Source: Anseranas semipalmata
Taxonomy: Eukaryota > Chordata > Aves > Anseriformes > Anseranatidae
DNA length: 64,000 nucleotides
Direction of reading: 5' to 3'
Assembly (NCBI GenBank): GCA_013399115.1
Contig: VXAA01002996.1
Span: 732,045 to 796,044 of the forward strand
In this document: in pieces, positions 40,701 through 52,700 of the stretch
How the letters are laid out: each line of letters starts with the position of its first letter
Position numbering within the stretch: the stretch's first letter is position 1
The notes under the pieces: generated by a model
Told to the model about the DNA's origin: nothing
The model's input: only the letters and a program-made list of their open reading frames with translations
Databases searched by the model: none
Made by a program: the position numbers and the translations under genes

Positions 40701-43542
40701 GCACCTGAAGTACTGAAAACAAAGGTAATATAATTTGCATCTTATTTGAGATGCTAGATCTTATAAAGGTGGTTTGCAATATTTCCTGATCAATATTCAA
40801 ATCTTAATGCAACAGTTAACCAGATAAAACTCAACACTAATGTTTTACTTCGGACGTTAGTCCTCCTACATAAAACACAAAGCAGCATTCCAACACAAAA
40901 CTAAGCATATTACTTGTACAGACTGGCTGACCAGCTATTCCATGGGAAGTGAAGAAATTCTGAACATTCAGGGATTTGCTTTTCTTTCCAGTAACCTTTT
41001 TACTTCTATGACAACTACATCATGGAACATTTCAGATGTTCTGTTACTATCTGGCACCATCTAGTAGTCAGTGCTGTTGGCTTTACAAAATCCCATTAAG
41101 AGAACCTATGACAAGGGATGATACCGAACAGATATGCAACAAATAAAACAGTAAGAGAAACTTCTTTATCTGAATCTCCTATGGTCAAACAAATGTTTTA
41201 TGTTGAATGAGGCACTTATAGCTGTAGTCAGTAACTACTTGTACACTAAGCAAATGCCTTCTGCCTTCCTTGAAAAAGCACATTAAATATTTGTGGACTT
41301 TTAAGTTTCCAAGTAATGTAAGAATTTGCTGGCAGATTTTAGCAATAGTTGGCAAAACACATTGCTCTATGCACGTATGCAAATAGTTTCTATTTATTCC
41401 CTTTTGCTATCCTGAAAAAGATGCAGGTAAATTAGAAACTATGAAAGAAAACATACGCTTTGATTAACTTTAATCCTGGACATATGAGGTGGTATTTTTT
41501 TTCCGTAACCGTCAAAGCAGAGCATCTGGTAGGCCCTAAAATGGGGTCTAAGGTGATGGGAGAAATACCAACATATTGAGGCTACTTCGTTACATTCCTG
41601 AGGTGCAGATGAGCAGAAATCTTCCATTTCCAAAAGCATCGCTCCTTTAACCTGCAAACAAGCACGAATACACAGCCCCACCATTCTGCTCCTTGCAAAA
41701 TAAATATATAAACGTGATACTTTTGCAACATCTAACCACAGCTTTTTAAGCTGAAACGATTCTTCTCCTTTTACTTTAGATGTCAAACCCATCACAGGAA
41801 AAAATTTTGTTTTTAAAAGACTTCCTCAATGAAGCAGTTCATTTCTCTGCCATTTAGCTCACTGTATTTTTACAAGCACCAGGCTGAGCAAACTATGATT
41901 GAGAGAAGCCATCTTATGCACATTGCTGTTGTCCCACATCATTCAGAACAAACCTTTTTAGATCGTTAACTACCACAGGAGTGCTGATTACACAGGCACC
42001 AGCAATTTCCTAACCAATGACCACCTGAACAATGATGTGTTCAGCTTCTCAGACCCTGAAGCCTTTCAGAGGTGAATCATTTCACAGTTTGGAACTAGAT
42101 CTCCATAGCAACTTCCCTTTGAGGGTTTTAGAATCACCATCCCGTAATTCTATGATCATCAAGCTCAACCATTCCCAATGGTTCTTTTCACAGCAGATGG
42201 AAAAGGAAGCCTTGAAATTTTACAGTCTATTTCAAGCAATTCATCTGGCAGCCTATTAGAATTCAAAATATTTCGACCTTCAATCACAAAGCATGTTATC
42301 TGAAGCTGTGGTGATCTCAAGTCAAGACAAGCAGACGTTTTAGTCTAATCATCCATGATGAGAAGAGACTGACAAAAACTCTTAATTCAACCACCATCAA
42401 AATGCTTATTTTAACTGCATGAAAGTCTTTCAACAGGCAATGAAAACACACCATGTACCATTTTATCACAACCTTCCATTCAAGGGAAATATGAATTCTG
42501 AATATTGGCATGGATCTTTGCACTCCCTGACTGCTTTTGAACAAATATGTGCTTCCTAAAAGTTGTTATAAATCCATTCTTACATTATTTTCAACAGCTG
42601 TCAAGAAAAACGATGAAAGCAAACTGCAATTAAACTTCTCAAAATTGAGTACAATAATGCTGTAAATAAGTTACTTGTTGATGGATCCAGCTTGTTATAG
42701 GCACCTTCTAATAAATTCAAATCAGTTAAGTCTAAGAAAATAAATACCAATTAAATTATGGAAGAATAGCATCAGTTACGATCTTGAAGCAAAGCTCAGT
42801 TTCATAATAATCATAATCAGAGCGGAGTTTAAAGTTTTGTTTTGTTTTTCCCCTCTCTGTTCCCAATTCCCAACCCAATTCCCTCTGTTTAAAGGAACAT
42901 TTTCCTTCTCTTAAATGTTTCAGTCGGCCACTGAAATGATCACAAGTGCTGTCAGGGGCATAACGGCTTTAAATTTGAAAATCTTTTCACCTAAAGCCCA
43001 GGTTGATTCACTCATATTTTTTAATCAACCTTAGATACAAGGTAAATTCAAATGTTTTAAAATCTCAATTATACACTATCATCTTAAAAACAGCAGTTTG
43101 TAAAATTTATTCCCTCCACCCAAAAAGATGCTCTTCCCCAACCCCAGAAACAACTCTGTAAGGTTAACTCTAGAAATACCTTATTCTTGTAACTACATTG
43201 GCAACAAAGTACAAAGCATCAAAATGCAGTACGGAAAAAAAAAAAATCACTAAATATATAAACACAAGTTATTTGGTGACTAAAGAATCCCAAAGACTTG
43301 CAACTTCCCATATAAAAATGCTACCAATAGTATTTGACAAGATAACCAGTAAGTTTAGTAAATAATCATTTAAAAAAAAAAAAAATCACTAGTGACTTGA
43401 CAGTAAGAATTAAAACAATAACTATGGTTATAGGTAACAAACTGAAAAAAAAGCAACATAAAGAACCACCTGCATCAAAGCCCTGGCATCCACTATAAAT
43501 AGTAAAAATAAGGGAAAATAACAGGTACATTAAGATTTTACA

Positions 43543-43626
43543 TTTGTTTTTTATTTACTTTTATTTTTTATATTTTTTATTTTGTTTTTTATTCATTTAC
43601 AACACTTAATTATTTTATTTTCTTAG
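43543..43626. repeat. T-rich low-complexity tract
   Basis: Dominated by T with interspersed A (TTTTTATTT-type units). An A-rich run follows the same pattern at about 43371-43385. Low complexity, no gene. Confidence 0.85.
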
Positions 43627-45584
43627 AATGAATAAGTGTGTCTTCAGTGTTCCTAAGCAGTTACTTAACTGAGACAGCAGCCACAATTCAGACCCTCTCT
43701 ACAGCACTTAAAATGCCACATTTTATTAGGCTACAGGGAAAAACAACCAACCAAACCCCCAGCTGACCTTACCCTTCTAGGTATTGACATTGTTGGGCCA
43801 TACTGTTACTCTACTTCAAAGAAAAACTCTTTAAGAGAGAAATTGTAAAAAAGAAAACAAACTAGAACAAAAACCTAAAAGATCTCAAATAAAATAATTT
43901 ATTGACTGGTTTCTTCAATGCTAGCATTTTTAGTGAAGTGGTTTTGAAAACATTTCTGCAAAAGAAATGATGAAAATCTTTGGGCGGAATAAACTGGAAC
44001 AGTATAGAATTTGTCTTCATACATTTTGCACCATTTTCAAAGTCAGCTCATGATCAGAACTATATAGCTTCCTATGCTGAACTTCTTGAAGATCTGAGGG
44101 GAAGTACGTTAACATAACCACAAAATTTAATGGGACGAAGCTAGAATTTAAGATATAGTAAAGAAAATGAAAAAGTTATGCATCAGCTAAAAATGTAAAC
44201 TGTTTATTTCTATGTACAATCGACTGAAACAAATACCAATTTTATTCTAGCAATCTGAGACAGAAATACCATGGAAAAAAGTCCTGAGTATTTAAAGCAC
44301 CATCTCCTGCAAAGACCAGAGATTAAGGCAATTATACATGAACAATATTAAAATTCTTAGTGGTTTCCAGTGTTAGATCAGTTACGTCAATGGCTAATAA
44401 AAAAATTACTTTAAATAACTTTGCAGAGGAGACAAAGCAGTTATAGGATATGTTTTACAATACTAAAAAATTCTGCTCAGAAATAAATGATTTCAACTTT
44501 TTCATTTTACTTTGTAAGAAAGTCAAATTTACATTATCAGAACTTTTAACTCATCCATAAAATTTACTTTATTTTTATTTAACAACTGTTGACCACACAT
44601 AACATAATCATTAAGTATAACCTTCACTGTTCTGTCAGAAATTGAATATAAAACTGCCCATGAACACTAGGTTATTTAAACATTTGCTAATTAAAAAGTA
44701 CAGCTGTCACTGCAACAGTACTCAAATTACGTGTGTACTACCGACTATGCATCTATCTACTTGTAACTATTACTATATGTAATTTGAACAGGAGCATTTT
44801 TAAAAAATTCTTAAGTGATAGTAAATAAGTGGCTTGCATTGTACAATTAGACTGTCAGAAAAGGATGTCTATTAGTAACACATATGCAAATCATCCAAAA
44901 CTTTACAGTATTTTTTTATGACTATATACAGTTATGATTCAAAGTATTTTCATGGTATTTTACCAGATATTTCTTGTAAATAGTAGTTTTAAAATCTAAG
45001 AAGCAATTCTTAAAATTATCTTCAAATATTCAAGAATGAGACTGTATTTCTAGCTATTCCATCTCCCTATATCCCCACCACCATATCTGAAAAACCTCAT
45101 CTTAAGCACAGTTGTTAAACGGTGAGCTAATACGCAACTATCTAGAATAACCTTAAGTTTATTTCATAACATATAATCAAGCAACATACGGTAATTAAAG
45201 CACACTGAAAACAGCAGTTACTAGCTAATTAACATTACAGAAACACTTTTCTTAATGATAGAAAAAGACAAAGATGTTATAAAGTACAGTAGCATAAGAA
45301 ACAGTTTGCTACAAACCTTTTTGTTTAAAACATTAAAAACTTCAACTTTGCGATTTGAAATGACAATGCTTTACGAATTAAAAATGCCAGTGGAAGTTGT
45401 GCATGGTTAGGTGAGTGGTTTAGGGACTACCCTTTCACCACACAGTTCGTGTAGGGCAAGCATCATCAATGCAAATTGTCGCACCCCTGAGTACGGCTCA
45501 GCATTTGCAAACACACCCAACCTCCTACCTTATATCCTTATTTATGCAGAGGTACAGTAAGATCTTCCACTGTTTTCAGGGCAG

Positions 45585-45712
45585 TACGACGTACCCTGCC
45601 ATCACCACAGCGCCCGGCTTCTGGCTGTGACAGGAAGCAGAGCCCAGGCCTAGCTGCAGCGGTGGCACCCTGGCCCTCAGTCAGGAGATGGCCGCCACGA
45701 CGCCCGCCATGT
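45585..45712. promoter_or_regulatory. Small GC/CpG-rich patch with YY1-like site
   Basis: About 128 bp with roughly nine CpGs, isolated in AT-rich intron. On the minus strand it contains AACATGGCGGGCGTCGTGGC, which matches the YY1 core (CCATNTT on the plus strand) often found just downstream of transcription starts. The ATG there opens only nine codons before TGA. It is a weak promoter or enhancer candidate. Confidence 0.3.
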
Positions 45713-47033
45713 TCTCCTAAATGCACTGGTTTGCAACAGCAGGTCAGCTGCACACTTTCTTAGATAATTCTTTCGTGCTTTGCAGTTAAATCCACATTTT
45801 AAAACAGTGGCAATATTTTCCCTTTGCATGCTATTTTTAAACCCAACTTCTATTTATTATATCATATTTTATATTTGTCTGTATTAACTGCAGCAGCTAA
45901 AAATGCTTGCCAAGTAAAACTGCACGCACACATGCAGCCCTAGCAGTAGTCTCATTGGAGATCAAGACTTTCAGATGAAAATCTCTTCTGATTTTTAACT
46001 ATTTGTATCCTACCAATAGTCACCACCAGTTTCTACATACACTTCTCTCATTATTTTTCTTTTTTAACTTAATAAAAAGCTTTTGAAATACAGCACATAT
46101 AAAGGTGTATTAATTTTCACCATAGCTTCGTGATTACTAAATGGGTATATATGAGTACTGCAACTGTAAATTAGTTGGTGGTTAGTAGGCATTCCATAAA
46201 GTTTGGCACACAACCACAAGTATTTTGGGGCTCACATATAGGAGCAGGACAGTGCACAAGTAAAAACGTGGTCGCCACCTAAGAGATGGCAGAACACCCA
46301 TCTCAGCAGTATTGCCTTAGTTTCCTAGCCACTATAAGCTAGCAATAGTATGTACATCTTTCTAGGATTGTTTTGTTTTGAAATCCAAAAGAAGTGCATG
46401 CTCAAATTCTCAAGGTAAGTATCAGCAACCCCTCTACATGTGATGTCACATTTGTATCATGCAGCAAAAAAGTCAAGCAGGCCAAGAGAAATAACCTTTT
46501 TGCACAGGGAAACATGTATCTTAAAACATTGCCTGTCTGATTAAAAAAAGATGCATCTGAAATCCAAAAAATTCAGAAGGAGAAATAATCAGTAGCAGTA
46601 TGTTCCTATCCTTCACTTGACCACTGCCTTTTTAAGCATCACCTCCATCACAACTTTTTTTTTTTTTTTAAATAGGCTGTAATATAAACTCTTAAACTCA
46701 CAGTCAGTTAGAAAAGACTCCAAAAAATACTATTTTAGTTGCTAGTTCCAGCATGCAACACCTTTCATTTAAGGTCTGGTTTGATACTGGTCTTATTCTC
46801 CTGATGAAATAAGCCTAAAAATCATTTTTAGACAGAATGAAAATCCTCTTCATCTCAAAACATTCTGGCTTTCAAAGAAATCCTCCAGAAGAAAAGGACC
46901 ATACTGACCATCATACTTCTGGCAGTCCTTTTTTTTATTATTTTATTTTATAATTTTGAAGTACCGGAAGGAAGTCCTTGCTCATCAGCACATATCTATA
47001 CAAATATCTTCATCCAATTATTGTAGCAAGGTT

Positions 47034-47323
47034 NNNNNNNNNNNNNNNNNNNNNNNNNNNNNNNNNNNNNNNNNNNNNNNNNNNNNNNNNNNNNNNNNNN
47101 NNNNNNNNNNNNNNNNNNNNNNNNNNNNNNNNNNNNNNNNNNNNNNNNNNNNNNNNNNNNNNNNNNNNNNNNNNNNNNNNNNNNNNNNNNNNNNNNNNNN
47201 NNNNNNNNNNNNNNNNNNNNNNNNNNNNNNNNNNNNNNNNNNNNNNNNNNNNNNNNNNNNNNNNNNNNNNNNNNNNNNNNNNNNNNNNNNNNNNNNNNNN
47301 NNNNNNNNNNNNNNNNNNNNNNN
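47034..47323. other. Assembly gap (290 N)
   Basis: Unknown bases. The gap is large enough to hide a typical coding exon. All open frames that cross it (for example 46956-47504) are translations of N and should be ignored. Confidence 0.99.
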
Positions 47324-47455
47324 GTTTACCTTGGATGTAGGCAATACATGGAATTATTTTACGGTTTCTAAAACTAGTAGATGCTCTAAACAGAAAATGC
47401 TGAGGCACAATACTTATTCAGTTTTTCCACATCAGATAAAAACAAACAGGTTGGC

Positions 47456-47493
47456 AAAAAAAAAAAAAAAAAGAAAAGAAAAAAAAGAAAAAC
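47456..47493. repeat. A/G-rich low-complexity tract beside the gap
   Basis: A run of about 17 A followed by AAAAG units. Such tracts are hard to sequence and may be connected with the nearby assembly gap. Confidence 0.85.
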
Positions 47494-49471
47494 AAAGAAT
47501 ATGAGAAAGGCACATACAACATTTAGGAATTTACACAGATGCCTCTGACACTACTGCTACAGATAGCCCCAGCACACCAGATTGAGCACTGCCACCATCT
47601 CATGAAGTTTCACTTGACTTGTAGCCTGCACGCCCTTTGCCCAGAGGAAAGAGGGCTGAAAGGAGCGTGCCACAGGCCAGATGAACTGTCCTGTCCTAGC
47701 AACCTTCACATCACCTGCTAGATGCAAGAGGAGAATCTGATGGAAAAGTAGATCTTTTAAAAGTTGCGTCCTATATTTCAGTAACCTTATGATTTCAAAC
47801 TAGTTTAACTTTGTTATGAAGATGTAGTTCACTGCTCAATTTTTTACTTTTTTGTAACAACCCTGACAAAGACTACTACATATACCTTTTTACATAATGA
47901 AATGTTCTAACCTAAACTTGATCAGGAATAGAAAAAATTAAATATCACATAATACAGCATAATACAGAAAGAAAATGTTACCCATCTAAGATTCTTTCCT
48001 TCATTTGGCAGGAAAACCCTGATGTTCAGAGATTATGAAAATCTTATACAGAAACCTCAGGAAGGTTAGAAACACAACACAAATCAACAGGAGGTTCTTC
48101 CACTAAAAAAAAAAAAAAGAAAAAAAAAGAAAAAAATTGAAGCAAGTATAGCTGCTGCAACGGTACGAAAAGAGGCCGCATTTTATTATCAGCAAACTGG
48201 TGTTTACTCAACACTGATTTTTCAAACAATTCGATTCCGTGAAGACATTTTCTGAAGTTTTAAGAGATGTTGCTCCCTGCAGAAGACAGGAACTTCCAAA
48301 GAACTATAAGGCTGTTAAGTTTCTACTCCGTCATTTAATAGTACATACATACATAAAATCCTTTTCTTTAAAGAAACCAATAAATAGGCAGTATAGCTAA
48401 GAAAAAACAGGTTAAGTGAACAGAAGATGGATTACCTTTGACTAGGCTCTCGATTTTGGTGAAAAATCAGAACCCTGATCACAAGATAATTTTCTTTGTG
48501 GTTTGCTGATTACTAACCTTAAAAATGTTCTCGTAGTCATTAAAATCATCTGTTTCTTCACAATGTGCTTTCAGTTACTGGTTTTCAATTTTCAACACAA
48601 CTTTGCTGGTAATATTACAATATCCCCTCCTAGAGAGGCCTTTAGTGCCTTCTACATTCCAGGGAAACACTGCCTCACTCTCCATCTGCATTCCTCCCCC
48701 GTACTGACATGCACATGCCCGGCTTATTCGTCTGCTCACTCCATCAACATATTAAATCTGGTGGCATACTGTACATATGAGACTGATTTATGCATTCAAA
48801 CTGCATCATACGAGTAATTTCTCCCTTACCAAAGACTTCCAAAAGGCTCTTTCTTTTTAAACATGCTGAATATTTCATTCTAGTTATGTGGAAATATTTC
48901 TATGCAGTGTTTGTGTGATGCAAAAATAATGCACTTCCACATAATTGTGCTTGTTCTAAACCAAAGAACAGCTATTTGTTCCACAAAGCAAAGTTTAAAA
49001 CGGAAAATAATTTATCCTCGCATGGGTTTTCTGAGTGAGATTAGAAGTTTTTCTGTGTTAAACTGGGGCTTGATGTATCAAATTCCACTAAATTTAACAT
49101 TTCAATTTCCCACCGCTGTAGTGGTCCCGAAGATACCTTTCTAGCAAGGAAGTTTTTACCCCTCCATCCGAGTCTGCAAACAAGTTATTGTTTCTCACAT
49201 TTGCCCTGCTCTAAGCACAACAGATCAGCGACACTCTAGTAAATAACACCTCTGATGTACAAAATCCTGTTAACCAAGGGCACCCTGCTATTACATGGAA
49301 GGGAAACAAGTAGGAAGACAAAAAAAAAAAAAAAAAAGGAACAAAAATGTGTACTATTGCCCCTTGCAGAGGGACTTGCAAAAAACAAAAATCCACAAAC
49401 AGCAAGAGATGAGAGAAAAGCATAACCTCAGGCTTCTCAGCTGACAGAGTTTGAAACTTCACGGTACTTAC

Positions 49472-49772
49472 CAGGACCGGATGGGGGGACGCGAAGCAGC
49501 GACAGTCCCCGTAGGACCGTGACAGGCCAGCCGCGAGCGAGCCGCTCACCACGCGGCAGGCACAGCCCCACCCCACCGCGCTTGGACCCGGTGCCCGGGC
49601 GAGAGGCTCCTGCGGCTGCCTGGCATCGCCCCGCAGGCAGTGCCCCCTCCGCCCGACAGGGCCAGGCAGGCTCCTGACGCCCCAACAGCGCCGCACACGC
49701 AGCCAGAGCCCGCTGGCTCACGCTGTGCTCCCGGACTTGGTCGGTCCCCTGCGTTCCAAACGCAGCTAACGG
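49472..49772 (-). promoter_or_regulatory. Intronic CpG island with possible minus-strand first exon
   Basis: A sharply bounded GC-rich block in AT-rich intron. By hand count, 49501-49740 is about 75% G+C with about 25 CpG dinucleotides in 240 bp, giving observed/expected of about 0.75, which meets the usual CpG-island criteria. On the minus strand it ends in CCTG|GTAAGTACC (donor GT at 49471-49470), a near-ideal 5' splice site. This is the layout of a promoter plus first exon transcribed on the minus strand, the same direction as OLA1. Open frames through it have no family I recognise. It could be an alternative OLA1 promoter or a lncRNA promoter. That it is an island is observed; promoter function is inference. 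Confidence 0.6.
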
Positions 49773-52700
49773 CACATTCCCCTCTGCAGCTTACTATGGG
49801 AAACTGAAGTATTTCAGTCTGAAAAGCCTGCTGGTTAGGGAGAGCAGAATTCTGATGCGTTCACCTTTTGAAGCATCTAGTTCCTTGAACAGCAATGCTC
49901 AAACGAGGCAATATCTTAGCATGACGACGTTACAACGAACACAAGGGAGGGAAAGGAAAACTCAGTAATATCCCAAACTTTCTAGAAAAGAGGTAGAGGG
50001 TTTCATTAAAACCAAATTATTAAATAATTCCGAATGTTCTTTTCTTGTGTTAATAAACCAAAACCCTGTTGAGGTTTAGTGAGCAACGTGCTTGACAAGT
50101 TGCCTAGCCGACTCGGCTGGAGGGGCACCTTCACCCTGCCAACGTACTCACGTTGTCCTCTCCAGCTCCAGCAACGCCGAAAGCAAGTCTAATGGTGATG
50201 CTTTAAAAGCTTCTGTATAAAAGAAAACATACACACGTAACAAATCTCCCCAGGTATTTACTCAAAGAGAGCAATTGTGTTCTATTAATACTCAAAACCA
50301 CTCAGTGAAAACATACAGAGAGGAAAAACAATTTAATTTAAACAAGCGTACCAGTGTTGTTTTGTTTCAGTATGGGACAAATCAACTACCAGGAAACATT
50401 CTCTCTTTCCACACAACAAAAATGTGGATTTGTAAATGATCAATTAACTTATACAATAAAATACTCCTTTTATGTGGCACAGATATTAATGTCATTTGGC
50501 AAATTTAATCAATATGCAAAAGGGGAAGTTGTTTATTTCTTGGTTTTTATAAATATAATACTGATTAGTTTAGGTTCAGACCAAGACATCTTTATTCACA
50601 CTGAGCAGAACTTGACTGCAATTCATTGAATTTAAATCACGAACACAGTATGAGAAAATAAAAGAATCACGCCCTTGGAAAGGATACAGAAGTACTTTAA
50701 AAAGTCACTTTTGTTCTCTCTTCCTACTTGTTTACACACGCATTCCAAGAACAGCAACAAGAGGAAAACGTATGAAAGGACAAGAACGTGAATCAGTGAT
50801 TTACTAGCTAGCAGCTTAGAACAATGTTGGAGCAATAAATTCTTTTTTTTTTTTTTAAATCTCATCTCAGTAAAATGTTTGTTAAAGGTTTATCAGTTTA
50901 ACCATAACTGTGAAATGCAAACGTTAAAATAATCATATCCCTAACAAAGCTACTGCATGGGAAAAGAAAAATGCAGCTGTGCTCAAATAGGTTTTTAAGC
51001 CTGTTCAGCAAGGCCTTAGCTTAGGTTTACAACCTTTTCATGTTCCATCACTGCAGGGTTATTGCTGGAACAGTCCTGTAATTATTACTCAACTGTAAGC
51101 TACCTTTAACTTTATTTTTATTTGTGGGTTGAAGGACTATCTTGAAATAGCAGTGCATATTTTCCCCTAGTAAAAGTAAAAGCTTTAACTAGTAAAACAA
51201 GAAACCTGCCCAAATTGTGAGTTCTGGTTTTAAGAAACTCAGTTATCAAGCTTCAGTTACTTTTTCCCAGTTGTAACCAGTACAGACAGACTCCTTGCGC
51301 CAGCAGAGCCGCACAGAGTGGTCAGAACACGTTACCCGAGTCAGACTCGTTTCATTTCACCATCAGCACACAGAGCAGGAGGTTTGAGGAAAAAGGATGG
51401 AGCCCGTAACTTGCAGCCGAGTACTGTTCAGAAAGATAAGTTACTAGCTCAATGTTATGTGAAAGAATAAGAAAGCTGAGCTTCGAGTTGCTATTTGCAC
51501 ATCCTGTCTCAGTTCTTCTGGCCCTAGGAAGGAGGACGACCACGAAGGGCAGGCTTTAACGCTCCAGGACTGACACGCAGCCACCGCGATTTCATGTGGC
51601 AGCAAGAACGGGGCCAAGCAACCCAGCGATACGAGCCTGGACACACACCTGGTGTTCCTCCCGTCACAGGCTCGGTGCAGCCCCTCATTTCTGCATGCAA
51701 ATTACTATGGATTTACACAATTGCCTTGCATTCCCTACAAAAAAATAATGCACTTTTATTTAAAATTCAGTAATGATATACCTTTGTTATAACCTAATTT
51801 CTTCAAACGGGAACTATGCCTCACATTTAAACTAAGTTACGGAAAGTTCGAAGAGATGGTATTTGTTTCCTGAGGCTACATGGAACAAGACAAGCCTATT
51901 GTATGCTTACCACAACCAACGGACAAAACCCCTACGTTAATTTTACCCACTTAATTATTAAAAAATGCAATTAAAATTTAATTTTAAAATTAAAATCTAA
52001 TTAAAAAAAATCATCCTTTACTCAAGACTACAGAATTTGAGTAGGACACAGTACTATTTTCCATGAATTTCTATAGCACTGAATATCTGTTTTAACACAA
52101 GGAAAACAACAATGCAAGGAAATCCTAACCTAGTCACACGCAAATTCTTCCTTTTCACTTTGAAATGCAAAGATGTAAATAAAAGAAAAATAAAGCCATA
52201 ACAGAGGAACAGAATGTCACAGATCAGGTATTTCTGACAGCAATAGTCATTCAGTAGATACCTGTACAGTCATCAGTATGCTAGGGTCAGAATCGGAAAA
52301 AAACTGTGTGTATCATCAAAAGCAGCGTTTGCTTTTGGGTTTTGTTTTGAAGCACGCAAACTACAACTATCCTATTCATGACAAAACGTGCTCATATGGA
52401 ACAAAGTATCTCATGCAGACCAGATCACTTTACTGCAAGGCTTCTCTATGTTGCAATATCATCATGTACCATTACTTTGCTATCTGGAAAAGAAAAAAAA
52501 GAAAAAATACTGAAGCCTAATGTATATTTATATGTACATGTTTAAAAAAGGGAGGGGGGGGGAATGAGAAAAGCCTTCCACAATGTAGAAAGGAGGGGAA
52601 ATGGAGGGGGTGGGCGACAAGAACAGGACACAAAAAAACACCTTTTCCAAAGATTGTTCAAGGCGAAAGGGACATGTCATGTTAAACAGTAGTCAATAGC

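Noticed and set aside
42130..42260. Possible degenerate CR1 end (GATCATCAAGCTCAACC resembles the CR1 3' region)
   Set aside because: Only one short match; the neighbouring sequence does not follow CR1.
46956..47504. 182-codon frame
   Set aside because: Mostly translated N from the assembly gap.
49211..49696. 161-codon minus-strand frame through the CpG island
   Set aside because: It reads through the proposed splice donor into intronic poly-T sequence giving a Phe run. Not a plausible protein.
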